Part shown: positions 44,601 through 53,908 of the stretch, in pieces | How positions within the stretch are numbered: the first letter of the stretch is position 1 | Layout of the letters: each line of letters begins with the position of its first letter | NCBI GenBank assembly: GCA_000467715.1 | Contig: AJFK01000033.1 | Span: 62,001 to 126,000, forward strand | Length of the DNA stretch: 64,000 nt | Reading direction: 5' to 3' | Source: Hysterium pulicare CBS 123377 | Lineage: Eukaryota > Ascomycota > Dothideomycetes > Hysteriales > Hysteriaceae | Translations under genes and position numbers: made by a program | Notes under the pieces: generated by a model | Seen by the model: the letters and a program-made list of their open reading frames with translations, nothing else | What the model was told of the DNA's origin: nothing | The model's database searches: none

Positions 44601-46324
44601 CACAACGAACAAGCCAGAATGCGATTAAGTTGGTGTACATTCGGGACGATGTTGAACACATCGAGCATCACTCATTTACATCCCAGAAGGCCGTGGAGCG
44701 ACCTGATTTCAACATGAAGCCACAGGCTCTTGAATTTGAGCCGAACGTTGGAAGATTATTGCTCGCTGGTTTTGGAGCAAACAAGCATGAAGACCGTCTG
44801 GACGCGAATGGCGAGATATGTCTGTGGGATATAACCACCAAAACCCAATTGCAAGTGCACGGTAACACTCGTAATGTCTTCGATGCCGCATTCAATCCAC
44901 GCCAAGTCGACGCACCACTCTTCGCTGTCGGCTGTGTCGCCGGCTTGAATGTGAATAGGGGCACCCGATCCGTGGTGCGATTTTATGACCTCCGTGCTGG
45001 GAGCAAATACGGAATGAATATGGAAGTCGAATGTCCAGCGCTGGATATGAATGATGTACTGTATTGGTATGTAATATCGTTCATTTCTAAGGATTTGGTC
45101 AATTTTCATGACTAACCTGGAAATGACAGTCCATATGACGACGCATACTTTGCAGCAGGATGTACAGATGGCAACGCATACATTTGGGACGTTCGAAACC
45201 CACATACGTATCTCTATATACTCTCACATGGTAAACCACTCCAGCCACTCGACGAAAATCAGGATCGAGAGGTTGCAGACACTGGCATTCGGTTTTGCTC
45301 TTGGGGCGACAATGCCACTCGCCTGTATACAGGATCCTCCGATGGCATTGTTAAAGTATGGGATATTGCCCGTTCTAGTAGAGATGTCTTCATCAAAGAT
45401 CTCGCAAGTTTCGACTCTGGAGTCATGTCCGGCGCGTTCAGCCCAGACAAGACGAGTCTACTTATCGGCGAGGTCAACGGCTCCATCAATGTCTTGCAAG
45501 TTGGTCGGGAAGACTGTTCCATGAAAGACGCTGAGCCATTCCATTATGTTCCTGCACCTATCCAATCCAAGGACGGATCTTTAGACTTCCCAAAATTGTC
45601 AGCCAAGAACACACCAGACTCCGGCATCGCCACTGCAAATGAACTCCTTAGAACCCAGCAGATACAGACAGTACCTTTCGGAGGCCTTCCTATCCGCCAA
45701 GCCGTCCAGGGTCCAGCGTACATGGGTCCATACGATCTAACCGCGGACGCTACAAAGCTCCGCGAACAAGCCGAACTGTTCCAGCAAAGCTTGATCTCCA
45801 ATCCCGGACCTCAGTGCGACATACCCTCATGCAGAGACAATCTAGCGACAGTGACGAGTGAAGAAGCTGGCGACTCTGGCAGGAGCGCAGATCGCATACC
45901 CGACGAGTTGCGAATACAGTGGAAGAATATCGGTTCAGAGATGAAAGTCGTGCCTGGAAAGGCAAAGTGTGCGGAGTGCGGACGTCCCGCAAGACCTCTG
46001 GAGCCGACAGCTGGACTGAACGAATCACCGTTATGCGAGCGCTGCGCTTTTGAATGCTTCAGGTGCGGCGCTTTTACGAAGATCATACCAAAGACCGATA
46101 TTCTGTGGTGTGCGAACTGCGAGCGTAAATGGGATGTTGGCGTCTTAGGATACGAATGCATCAAGCATAAAGGCGAAGGGCTTGATTTCAGAGATGTACC
46201 TGTTTTGACAGGAAATGAAGCCAATTCCAAGAACGACGATACGACGTTTGGAGATGACATGAATGCTTTGACGGATTACTATCACTCTTTGTGGATCGAT
46301 AGGCCGCCATCACCGCCACTTTGA
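41609..46324 (+). CDS. Large SANT/Myb and WD40 repeat protein with SIM-like motif
   Basis: Three exons: 41609-41619, 41755-45066 and 45130-46324; 1505 aa. The start is chosen because ATG 41609 with the GTAAGG donor and a CCAG acceptor seven bases after CTAAC keeps frame and yields MEVRTSREVIDLTGD. VIDLTGD is a strong SUMO-interacting-type motif. A long disordered region follows, then a SANT/Myb domain at about 421-467 (FTKEEDDKIIYLKEEKGLTW, QIGKQFPGRN, VQSRYSRAL). From about 800 to 1195 are WD40 repeats (TVAWSPDGQHFA, MVDFSPDGQYMF, KQVRIWDI, GEICLWDI, GIVKVWDI). The C-terminus has a treble-clef-like cluster (CAECGRPAR, CERCAFECFRCG, CANCERKWD). A scaffold or CUL4-type substrate adaptor acting on chromatin (compare Raf1/DIM-9) is possible but only inferred. 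Confidence 0.82.
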
Positions 46325-46842
46325 ACTGCTCACTATAACGAATTCGGAAGAGTATTTTGGCACGGCATCTTGGGCACCTCTGTTGCATATGGGTATTGAG
46401 CATTGCATTGCACTTGGATAGGTACAAAGCGGTTTAGGGAGAGGCTAGTGGCTGTTCTGGCATAGGAGGTATTTTGGCATATGTCTGTCAACATTCTCTT
46501 CGTCGAAGATACCCATTTACATCCATACCTTTTATCAATTTGAAAAGCAATTATGACTAAAAAATATAGCGTTTCAATCCACAAGGGGTGTAATTCGTCT
46601 TTTCGGAGAGTGGGTCTGCGCCTCTCAACTTCTGTACTCCAAGCCTGCAAAGCCTATTCAGACTTTGGGAAAGGTATGAAAGCAAGTTGCCATCCTTTGG
46701 GATGGTCGGAAGTATTGTATAGCATAGGACCTTTCCAGACTTGCAGAGCTAAAGGAGTTCGCGATACGATGAATCATGACACCTATCATAACGTAGCATT
46801 GTATATTCATACTTTGGAGATATTTTCTTTTCGTGTCTACAT
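46325..46842. other. Convergent 3' spacer
   Basis: 518 bp between the SANT-WD40 gene (+) and the small minus-strand ORF. No feature beyond AT-rich sequence consistent with 3' UTRs. Confidence 0.45.
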
Positions 46843-47244
46843 CTACTGAACACAGCATGTATCCTTTATATCAGGTCCAACGGTCTTCCCCTCAACTCCA
46901 ACCCCACCGTCTCGGGACGTCTCTGTCACTCTCATAGAATCAGATGCCTTGATACCATGTTCTTGGAGTCCAATCCACGTTGCGGCGGCTTCCTCTCGAA
47001 TCTCAAATGTCTGGTCGTTTTGTGCCCCTTCTGCTTTCTGAGTACACCTTCTGCGATACAATACCAACAAGAACACGCAAACAAGCGCCAGAATGACTGT
47101 GGCTCCCCCTACACGTATCTCCGCTGGCGATAAAAGTGTGCCGTTGCTGTTTGAAGGGTATATACTGCGGCCACTCGAAGATTTTCTAGCACCGCCCCTT
47201 GCAGATCTCGAATCGTACATTGCTCCCACCAAGTTCCGATTCAT
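46843..47244 (-). CDS. Hypothetical single-pass membrane protein, 133 aa
   Basis: An uninterrupted frame with one clear transmembrane helix (VGGATVILALVCVFLLVLYR) followed by basic residues, which places the C-terminal half in the cytosol. The N-terminal side is Ser/Arg/Gly-rich (ARGGARKSSSGRSIYPS) and the end is DTCCVQ. The composition is protein-like and the third position is not random-looking, but I recognise no family. It lies 14 bp after the stop of the next ORF on the same strand. The two could be parts of one gene, but I found no donor and acceptor pair that keeps frame. Confidence 0.42.
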   Translation of the reverse strand: MNRNLVGAMYDSRSARGGARKSSSGRSIYPSNSNGTLLSPAEIRVGGATVILALVCVFLLVLYRRRCTQKAEGAQNDQTFEIREEAAATWIGLQEHGIKASDSMRVTETSRDGGVGVEGKTVGPDIKDTCCVQ

Positions 47245-47258
47245 GCACTATAGGTCAT

Positions 47259-47591
47259 CTATGGTGCATATGGCGGCGGAGGCGATCTGGGACGTAGCGC
47301 ATACGAATCGGTCAAAATAGTCGGAAGAGTTGGACTATCTGGTCTGGGCTGAACAGAGATTTCAGCCGTGCTGCTGTTGTTGGAGAGAGTGGCTATGTCG
47401 ACTGCCGAGGGGCGCGCCTTGAGAAGGATGAGGGTGTAGCGGAAGACTGAAGGGGAGCGGCGGCGAGATTCTTTAGGCATGGAAGATGAAAGGGAAGAGC
47501 GGGAGCTAAAAGGCTTGAAAGAGAAGAAGGAGGAAGAGGAGGAAGCTTCGGGTTTGAAAGAGGGATAGACGGTGTGTGGAGTTGGAAACAT
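47259..47591 (-). CDS. Hypothetical Ser/Pro-rich protein, 110 aa
   Basis: The frame starts at MFPTPHTVYPSFKPEA and ends RPRSPPPPYAP. It is rich in Ser, Phe, Pro and Arg (SSSSSFFSFKPFSSRSSLSS) and contains PPPYAP, a PPxY-like motif. No signal peptide, membrane helix or domain. It could be the soluble N-terminal exon of the membrane protein just downstream, or a chance frame. Low certainty. Confidence 0.32.
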   Translation of the reverse strand: MFPTPHTVYPSFKPEASSSSSFFSFKPFSSRSSLSSSMPKESRRRSPSVFRYTLILLKARPSAVDIATLSNNSSTAEISVQPRPDSPTLPTILTDSYALRPRSPPPPYAP

Positions 47592-48868
47592 ATTTACGAC
47601 TTTTGGAGGACAACTATGAAGAACTGAACGAGGAAAATGGTACGAGTCTTTCAATCGAGATAGAATGAAAAGGCAAGAATGTAGGTTTATTCGAAAGAAG
47701 ATTAGATGTCTCACATCTACAGCAATCAACGCATTTTTATCACTTACCCATCTCTCCTACTGCACCCTTTCGAATACTTTCCGCATCCGGAAATTTGACC
47801 CTCCGCATTCGGCTGTCTTTGTTTCTGAAGCCGGACTTGGCGAACCTTTCCACGCTCGTCCGCGTAGACTTTCAGTTGCTAAACGGAGCTCCCGGGTATA
47901 GAGGAGCAAGGGTCTAGTTCTTTGTTGTTTTGTTCCCCCTCCATGGGTCAGTATCGGGAACGCCTCCATTGAGAGACATCTGACGTGAGTTGTTTTCAGG
48001 GAGGGCCAGAGATTTGACTGTCTTAGAGCCCTTGGTCTGGAATCTGGTAAGGCGAGTCTAGCTGCTCTCTCCATGTGGGAAAATAAGACTGCGCTGACTC
48101 AGGTTCATGCGGGGAAGAGTCTGGCTCGGAGCGCGGCTGTCAGAGGACAGACGTTTTCGTGTAACAAAGCGGAGAAAGAAGCTTTGTGGCGTCTTTGTAA
48201 GTTGACGTCCTGCTTGCATGATGGTCGGTTTGTTGGACGTCTCAATGGGAAAGTGGCCTTATTCTTGCAGGTAGTGGTGGCCAGTCTGTTTGTTAGAAAT
48301 TCGAGAGAACGTTTGGGGTTATGCGAGTAATAAAGCATGATGAAAATGAGACTGGGATGGATGAGGTTTGAAGGAGGGAGGCCTGGATCTACGTCAGCTC
48401 GCATGCTAGTAGGCGGGAACCAGGCTGGCTTCGGTATGTGGACAAGATGGTTTAGGAATGCAAGGGAGACGTAAGCGGAATGGACGCTTTGGAAAACAAT
48501 GGATTCCGTCATCGCAAGTGTTAACGGGGAATTCAATTTCAGAAATTGGGAATGGACAAGCTTTTCAAGGGAGGGAAACCCAGGGTTTTAGAATACCGGC
48601 AGGCCTTTGGCACGCATTGCAGATTCATAGTCACGAATAGGAATCGAGAGTCTGCGGACAGGATCTCTATAGCTACATGATAGTATACATAACAATTGGC
48701 AATCTTGGTACAGAAGAAGAGAAACACCAAAAAACAGTCTATCTGCAACAACAAAGGACCACCAAAAAGAATATACAGAAAACATCAACCATCAGCCAGC
48801 AACCGTTAACCATCAACCATCAACCATCAGCCTTGAATCCCGCAGTCTAGACTGTCCGCGTACAGTCG
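47592..48868. other. Intergenic region with a small CATCAAC repeat
   Basis: About 1.3 kb without a supported gene. The right end, in the 3' flank of the M43 protease gene, has an irregular tandem repeat described separately. Frames of 60-143 codons have no domains. Confidence 0.4.
48783..48832. repeat. Irregular CATCAAC/CATCAGC tandem repeat
   Basis: About six to seven copies of a 7-8 bp unit related to CATCAAC, CATCAGC and AACCGTT in 50 bp, just past the M43 protease stop codon, so inside its probable 3' UTR. Confidence 0.6.
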
Positions 48869-49762
48869 TCAGTTTCCAGCCCGATACAGCTGAAACATAT
48901 AATGCATGCGGTCATGCTGCAACTTCGTGAATCCAGTGTAGCAAGTATCAGTTGAATAATCCATGAAATTATGGATCGGATCATCCTGCGCATTGGCAAC
49001 ATTGGGACAGGTGCGTTTCGCAGGCGAAGTAGGACATCCATCCGTGCTTGTCGATTCCGGTGGCGTATCGTCAATATAGTCACCAGGGCCATCACATGAA
49101 TATCCTTCGAAGGTGTGCAACAAACCCATCCAGTGTCCGGTCTCGTGGACGGCGGTTTTGCCCTGGTCGTAGCCTTGAATAGCCCCGCCGGGCATGGTGT
49201 TGGCTTGAACGTTGCAGCCGTCGCTCACATAGGCTGACGCGGGTATGTTGCCGTTCCCAACGCTGGCTGGGAGCGTGCATTTCCCAAGGACATTTCCGGA
49301 AAGATCAGTCTGGAAATAGATGTTGAGGGTCGAGTAGGTGCCTTGGCGAAGAGCCGTCTTCATGGTAATGTCATCATTTCCAGCACCGACGGCCCAGGCG
49401 TCGTTGACGGTCCACGTAACGTTGATGAGATTGAATTGGATTCCGTAGGCCTGGTAGGCATCATTCAGGGCCTTGATTTGGTTTTGCGCCATGTCGGAAG
49501 TGATGGCATTTTTATTGGCTGCTGTGGCAACGACATGGAAAACTGCATCAACGGAGATGGCAGAATTGTTGTCGATATCACGCCTGGCGAGGAAGGCAGC
49601 CCGGGCTGCTGGCGAACCGCTAGTCTGGTTCTGCTGATGATCGGAGGCAGCATCTAGGAACTCTTGAGTTGCCTGCGAAGAGTTCGTGCCACAATCGAAA
49701 TGGTGGTATTTGGTTGCTGCGGCCAAAAGGCCGAACGAGGCAAGGAGGAGTGTTTTGTACAT
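48869..49762 (-). CDS. Secreted M43 family (pappalysin-type) metalloprotease
   Basis: Intronless, 297 aa, normal for fungal MEP1-like extracellular proteases. I start at the ATG at 49762, which opens a signal peptide (MYKTLLLASFGLLAAAT); the frame runs 38 codons further up without a leader. A propeptide-like region follows. Catalytic features: zinc motif HETGHWMGLLH with His206, Glu207, His210 and His216, and the Met-turn NFMDYSTD with Met267. Cysteines at 162, 183, 223, 243, 252 and 274 suit the disulfides of the family. It cleaves extracellular proteins; in some fungi such enzymes counter host defence, but that role is not shown here. Flanked by hypothetical ORFs and CDC50. Confidence 0.94.
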   Translation of the reverse strand: MYKTLLLASFGLLAAATKYHHFDCGTNSSQATQEFLDAASDHQQNQTSGSPAARAAFLARRDIDNNSAISVDAVFHVVATAANKNAITSDMAQNQIKALNDAYQAYGIQFNLINVTWTVNDAWAVGAGNDDITMKTALRQGTYSTLNIYFQTDLSGNVLGKCTLPASVGNGNIPASAYVSDGCNVQANTMPGGAIQGYDQGKTAVHETGHWMGLLHTFEGYSCDGPGDYIDDTPPESTSTDGCPTSPAKRTCPNVANAQDDPIHNFMDYSTDTCYTGFTKLQHDRMHYMFQLYRAGN

Positions 49763-50331
49763 CTTCAAGTGTAACCAATCCCGTGTAAGAATGCGCTTAG
49801 AGTCGTTAAAGAGGGTATGAAGTGAGTAAGATCCAGATGGAACCTGATTGAAGGAGTCGTCTGAAGATGTGAGCAATGTCTTCTTCAGTTGGGGATATCA
49901 TCGAAGTTTATATTTCTGCAACGAGATGGTCTGGAATCCAAAGTTTCAGAATGTCCATCTAGGCAGTTTCTGGAAGATATCTAGAAGTTCAATAGTGGCG
50001 TTACCTGGGCAATCTGGAAGCCGCTGCAAACGGGCGCTAATGAGGACGGTGTTTCATGCGTTCTTCTCGACAAAGGGTCAGTATAAATGCCGAAAGGCCA
50101 GACAATATCTTCGAAGACCTGTGAGGATAGCTGTGAGCACACGTAAATCTCGAACGTTTCAAAAAGCGATGGTGATATTGCCGCATCATATTCGCGTTTG
50201 AATTTCAGAACTCCAGATTGTGAAAAGACCCATAATACAATACACCCCCGAAATCCCCGGACACCGAAAAGACTCAGGCAAAAGAAAGAGAAGGAACTCC
50301 GGGACCCGACTCTGAGAGATATTAGTCATGT
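49763..50331. other. Promoter of the M43 protease and 3' flank of CDC50 gene
   Basis: About 570 bp. No gene or clear element identified; the 117-codon plus-strand frame is antisense to the likely leader. Confidence 0.45.
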
Positions 50332-51890
50332 TCATGCGGTGTCTCCCGCCCTGACACTTCGCCCGGTTGCTGTTGCCGTGCTGGGTTGATCGTTATTCCA
50401 CGAGAGGTATGTGTGGTCACCAAGTTTCCTGCATCACGCCAGGTTAATATTGTACGTTTTCAGAGACAGAGACTAGCATACCTTGGCTTGATGAGGTGAG
50501 TAGCTGTGAATACTGCTCCAAGTAGGATGCAGAGACCCCCAACGACACAGTAGGCAATACCTAAGAAGGGATTCTTTCCGCCCATCACAGTCCGTGTCGA
50601 TATCAGGATAGACTTAGTTCCACCGTATCTGGAAACCGGGAAATCTGTGGCGTTTGTTAGCAGGTCAAACCAGCTATGAGGGGAGGTCATAGCGTACTCT
50701 CCCAGATTTTAAGCCTATATGTGCCACTCTTTAAGACATCGTGATCATTTCTCATAGCGAGTTTACTAAAAGATGGAAGACCAGCAGTCCTCATCCAAAC
50801 CTGAAACGCTTCATCCGTATGAAGGTTCGGGAGGGTGTCATCCGTGTAAGCCCCATCAGGATATTGATCTTGCCAATTCGGTGGAGGCACGACGTCGGCT
50901 GCCTTGTACTTGGTTTTCCCGTAAAGATCTGCCTCACTGTTCCATGCAATGCCCTTCTGTGTCAAATTGTAGAAGTTGGGGTCGTTGTCTTGAGGGTTGA
51001 GAGCGGTCAGATTGTCGAAGGTATCATTGAACATTGAATTGGCGATAAGGCCACAAGGGTAGTATGGCTTGCCATTCGGAGCGAGTTTGAGGGGATCGCA
51101 GTCTCCGGAATTGATCTGTGAGGCTGATTGCGCATCTCCTTTCAGTTGGTTGGTGTCCAGAGATTTGACGTAGCGCCGGTGGTTTTGGTAGAAGTTGGTA
51201 AGACGGTAATAGAAGAGTACTGGGGGATTTACGTTATTTGGGATGGTAAACTCCAGTACACAGACGATTTGGCTGTCGTTCGTTTTCCCGGAAGGGTATG
51301 TAAAAGACTCATTTCCCCTGCCCCATTTGGGCTGTTCGTTAGCAGCGAGAGACTTCTTAAAGTAACTCGTGACGCGGTCTGACGGGATTTCCTCTAGGGT
51401 GCTCTTAGCGTTTCTATCGATGGTAGTATTCGTGAGAGGCGCCTTCGATTCACAGTCGGTATAATCGATCGCGATCTCTTGTACCTAGCAATGGTGGCTC
51501 AATCAGCACATTAGATGATACAAGTCCAGCTCGGGTATCCTAACTTGGGAGCTTGCATATATGAGCAATCCTCCTATGGGAGCAAAAAGTATTCCGACGA
51601 TGAAAAAGAGAGGAAGGACGGTTTTTGGGGTTAGGATCGGCCTGAAGGGTTGCAATTAGTCACGCCGGCCATTTGTGACAATCTGAGAAGAACGGGCGAC
51701 ATACTGCCAGGCCTTCAATCGCTGCTGCCGGAATGCAGTATCTGAGAAGCAATGAGCACCACGTTTAACGGCCGTCAGCAAGGGATCGCTCACTTGCAGG
51801 TCTCCTGCTCTTTGTCTTCTTGTGCTCCTCAGCGCGGGGATCCTGGGCCTCTATCGAATCCGAACGCTGAACCTGTTGGGTTTGTGACAT
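50332..51890 (-). CDS. CDC50/LEM3 family subunit of P4-ATPase phospholipid flippase
   Basis: Six exons: 51794-51890, 51705-51741, 51545-51641, 50698-51484, 50482-50644 and 50332-50428; 425 aa. CDC50 proteins are needed for export and activity of flippases that maintain lipid asymmetry in Golgi, endosome and plasma membranes. The N-terminus has the family segment [20 protein letters not shown] and the first helix [21 protein letters not shown] large lumenal domain follows with paired cysteines ([25 protein letters not shown]) and many sequons. [16 protein letters not shown] and the second helix ([13 protein letters not shown]) precede the short tail [11 protein letters not shown]. All junctions keep frame. 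Exon 2 is only 37 nt. Full length and apparently intact. Confidence 0.94.
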
Positions 51891-52765
51891 GTCGTCAAAC
51901 TCTGCGCAAGTCCGCGCATCCGACGGTGAAGTTGAGGGTTGGTGGTGGTTGTTCGGTGATCGATTATCGATGATGTTGCAGCGTTTGAAGTTACGAAGGA
52001 GCCAGGGTCTCACTCAGCCTCGCCCAAATTTAGAGCCAGCCGACAAGCCACCTGTTGACGGCGCCACAAACTGGTGCGATATTCTCAACTTCATTCAAAT
52101 CGGTAACGATGGGGTAAGTTATATTCTTGTTGGTTACGTTGAGAACGAAGTCAAATGTTTACAACTGACATGCACTCATTGTCGCAATCCGTAGAGCGTT
52201 CACAGATAATCATATTAGAAGAGTCAAGCCTCGGTCGGAACAGTATTATTCCTTTGTTCAAAGACTCTCTACTATCTAGACCCGAATGCTCAGCAACGAG
52301 GGTCGGAGACATGTAGATGCTAAATAACACGACTGGATATGTATAAAAGCATCAAGTGGTGGGGCTGGGGGTATCAAATGGCACAGCAGTGCATACAAAC
52401 TAGAAACAACAAAGAAAATGGGTTCGGCGTATAATGCCATCGTAACCAAGCCATAGTCATGTATCGTTGCCGATGCCTCAATGGTGATAACCCGCATCCA
52501 AGGAGAAGAACGCCGATCATGAATCATCAATGTGCTTGAGAGGCTAAACCCCTCTGTGTGACCTTGGTATCAATTTAAACCAAAGCAGAAAACCCAAAAA
52601 CGCCAACCATGAACACATCAATGCGGTAGCTGAGATTGCAGGAACAAATGGTAGGAAAATGGCTCGAAATAACTCGTCTAACTCGAATCAATGTGGCCGA
52701 AACAAAATGAAATAATATGAGGCAGTCGTCTGAAAGTGCAGCGCAGTGCGTGATCAGAAGAATAT
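51891..52765. other. Intergenic region, no gene seen
   Basis: 875 bp between the CDC50 start and the SWIRM gene end, both on the minus strand. The plus-strand frame 51889-52194 starts on the reverse of the CDC50 start codon and shows no domain. Confidence 0.45.
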
Positions 52766-53908
52766 TCAGAGGTAGTTTCTGAAGAACTCCGGCTTGAACC
52801 AGCCAACCTTTTCGTAGGCTGACCAGAGCTTGCTAGCCTTGTTGACGTCGATCTTGCAGGCTTGCTGAGCATCGGTTTTTCGAAACTCCTTGCCGATCTT
52901 AAGCGCATCAATTCGGGCTTGGAAGATTCGTCGCTTGCTGCAGAGATATGTCGCGCACGAAAGACGGAGAGTGGCGGCAAGGTTGACTTCGGCCTCGTGC
53001 AGGAGGTGCCTGTCGGGGTCATTGGAGAGATCGAGCATCTGACCCTTCCAGTCAGCCTTGAGAACCTTGCTGTTACCCTTTGGCAGGGTGTCGATTGGTG
53101 GCGAGAAGTCTGGCAGTGAACCGTAGTCGGTATCATCACGGTTGGTGGGTAGTCTAGCGGGTTTCGGAGATGCAGAGGCCGGGGAGTGGTCAAATGAATC
53201 GTAGACCCGACTCTGTGGGGTGCGTTTGTGCGGGCGAGGTGCTCGTGGAACTCTAACCGCAGCGATCCTCGGCTTTCGCGGGCCTGAAGAGGGAGCAGGA
53301 GCCAATTTCTTTAATGCCGGTCGCTTCTGCACCATGCTTGGTTTCCCATATATCTGAGCGAACTCCCTCTCCCGACGGTACCAGGCTCGTGGATTCACCT
53401 TGCAGGAATCCATCACGGTGGAAAAGAAACTGGCCGTGAGTTCGTAGTCCTCGCGTGCAGGTTTACTGGGTAGATTTTGCCATAGCGGCGTTGTCATGTG
53501 CTGTGTGATGACTTTGTCGGCGGATGACTCAACTGTTTCCGGTGGGAAGAGTGGTACGTTGACGCCAATTGACGTGGGCGCATCGCTGGGCCTGAACAGT
53601 TGCGGGTCCCGCACCTCCACATCCTCTGCGCACTCGATATTCTCTTTCTGTGATTGAGGGTCGTACGGCGAAATTGGCGGCGAAGCATACGCATCTCGAT
53701 TGTTGGGGACTGTTGCCTGGAAGGCGAATGGCTTGGGCCCCATGGAGAGGTGAGAAAGCTCGGAGGAGAAGGACGAGAATGGTGTGCCTGCTATCGTAGG
53801 GCCGAATGTGGAACTGAAGGATTCCGATCGCTTCATCTCTGGCGGAGAGAGGAGTGAGGAGACAGTCAGGCGGCTGTCCATGGGCGTTTTATAACTTGGG
53901 TTTGCCAT
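52766..53908 (-). CDS. SWIRM domain protein (Fun19/Laf2-like)
   Basis: Intronless, 380 aa from the ATG that gives MANPSYKTPMDSRLTVSSLL; the frame continues 37 codons upstream with unlikely composition. The first 270 residues are Ser/Pro-rich and disordered, with conserved-looking pieces such as SLLSPPEMKRSESF, YASPPISPYDPQSQ, and WYRREREFAQIYG. A basic patch (RVPRAPRPHKRTPQSR) may touch DNA or nucleosomes. The SWIRM domain occupies about 290-378 (LSNDPDRHLLHEAEVNLAAT, RIFQARID, FRKTDAQQACKIDVNKASKL, WFKPEFF). In yeasts such proteins associate with histone-deacetylase and silencing complexes; that role is inferred here. Its 5' side faces the longest gene-free stretch of the window. Confidence 0.88.
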   Translation of the reverse strand: MANPSYKTPMDSRLTVSSLLSPPEMKRSESFSSTFGPTIAGTPFSSFSSELSHLSMGPKPFAFQATVPNNRDAYASPPISPYDPQSQKENIECAEDVEVRDPQLFRPSDAPTSIGVNVPLFPPETVESSADKVITQHMTTPLWQNLPSKPAREDYELTASFFSTVMDSCKVNPRAWYRREREFAQIYGKPSMVQKRPALKKLAPAPSSGPRKPRIAAVRVPRAPRPHKRTPQSRVYDSFDHSPASASPKPARLPTNRDDTDYGSLPDFSPPIDTLPKGNSKVLKADWKGQMLDLSNDPDRHLLHEAEVNLAATLRLSCATYLCSKRRIFQARIDALKIGKEFRKTDAQQACKIDVNKASKLWSAYEKVGWFKPEFFRNYL

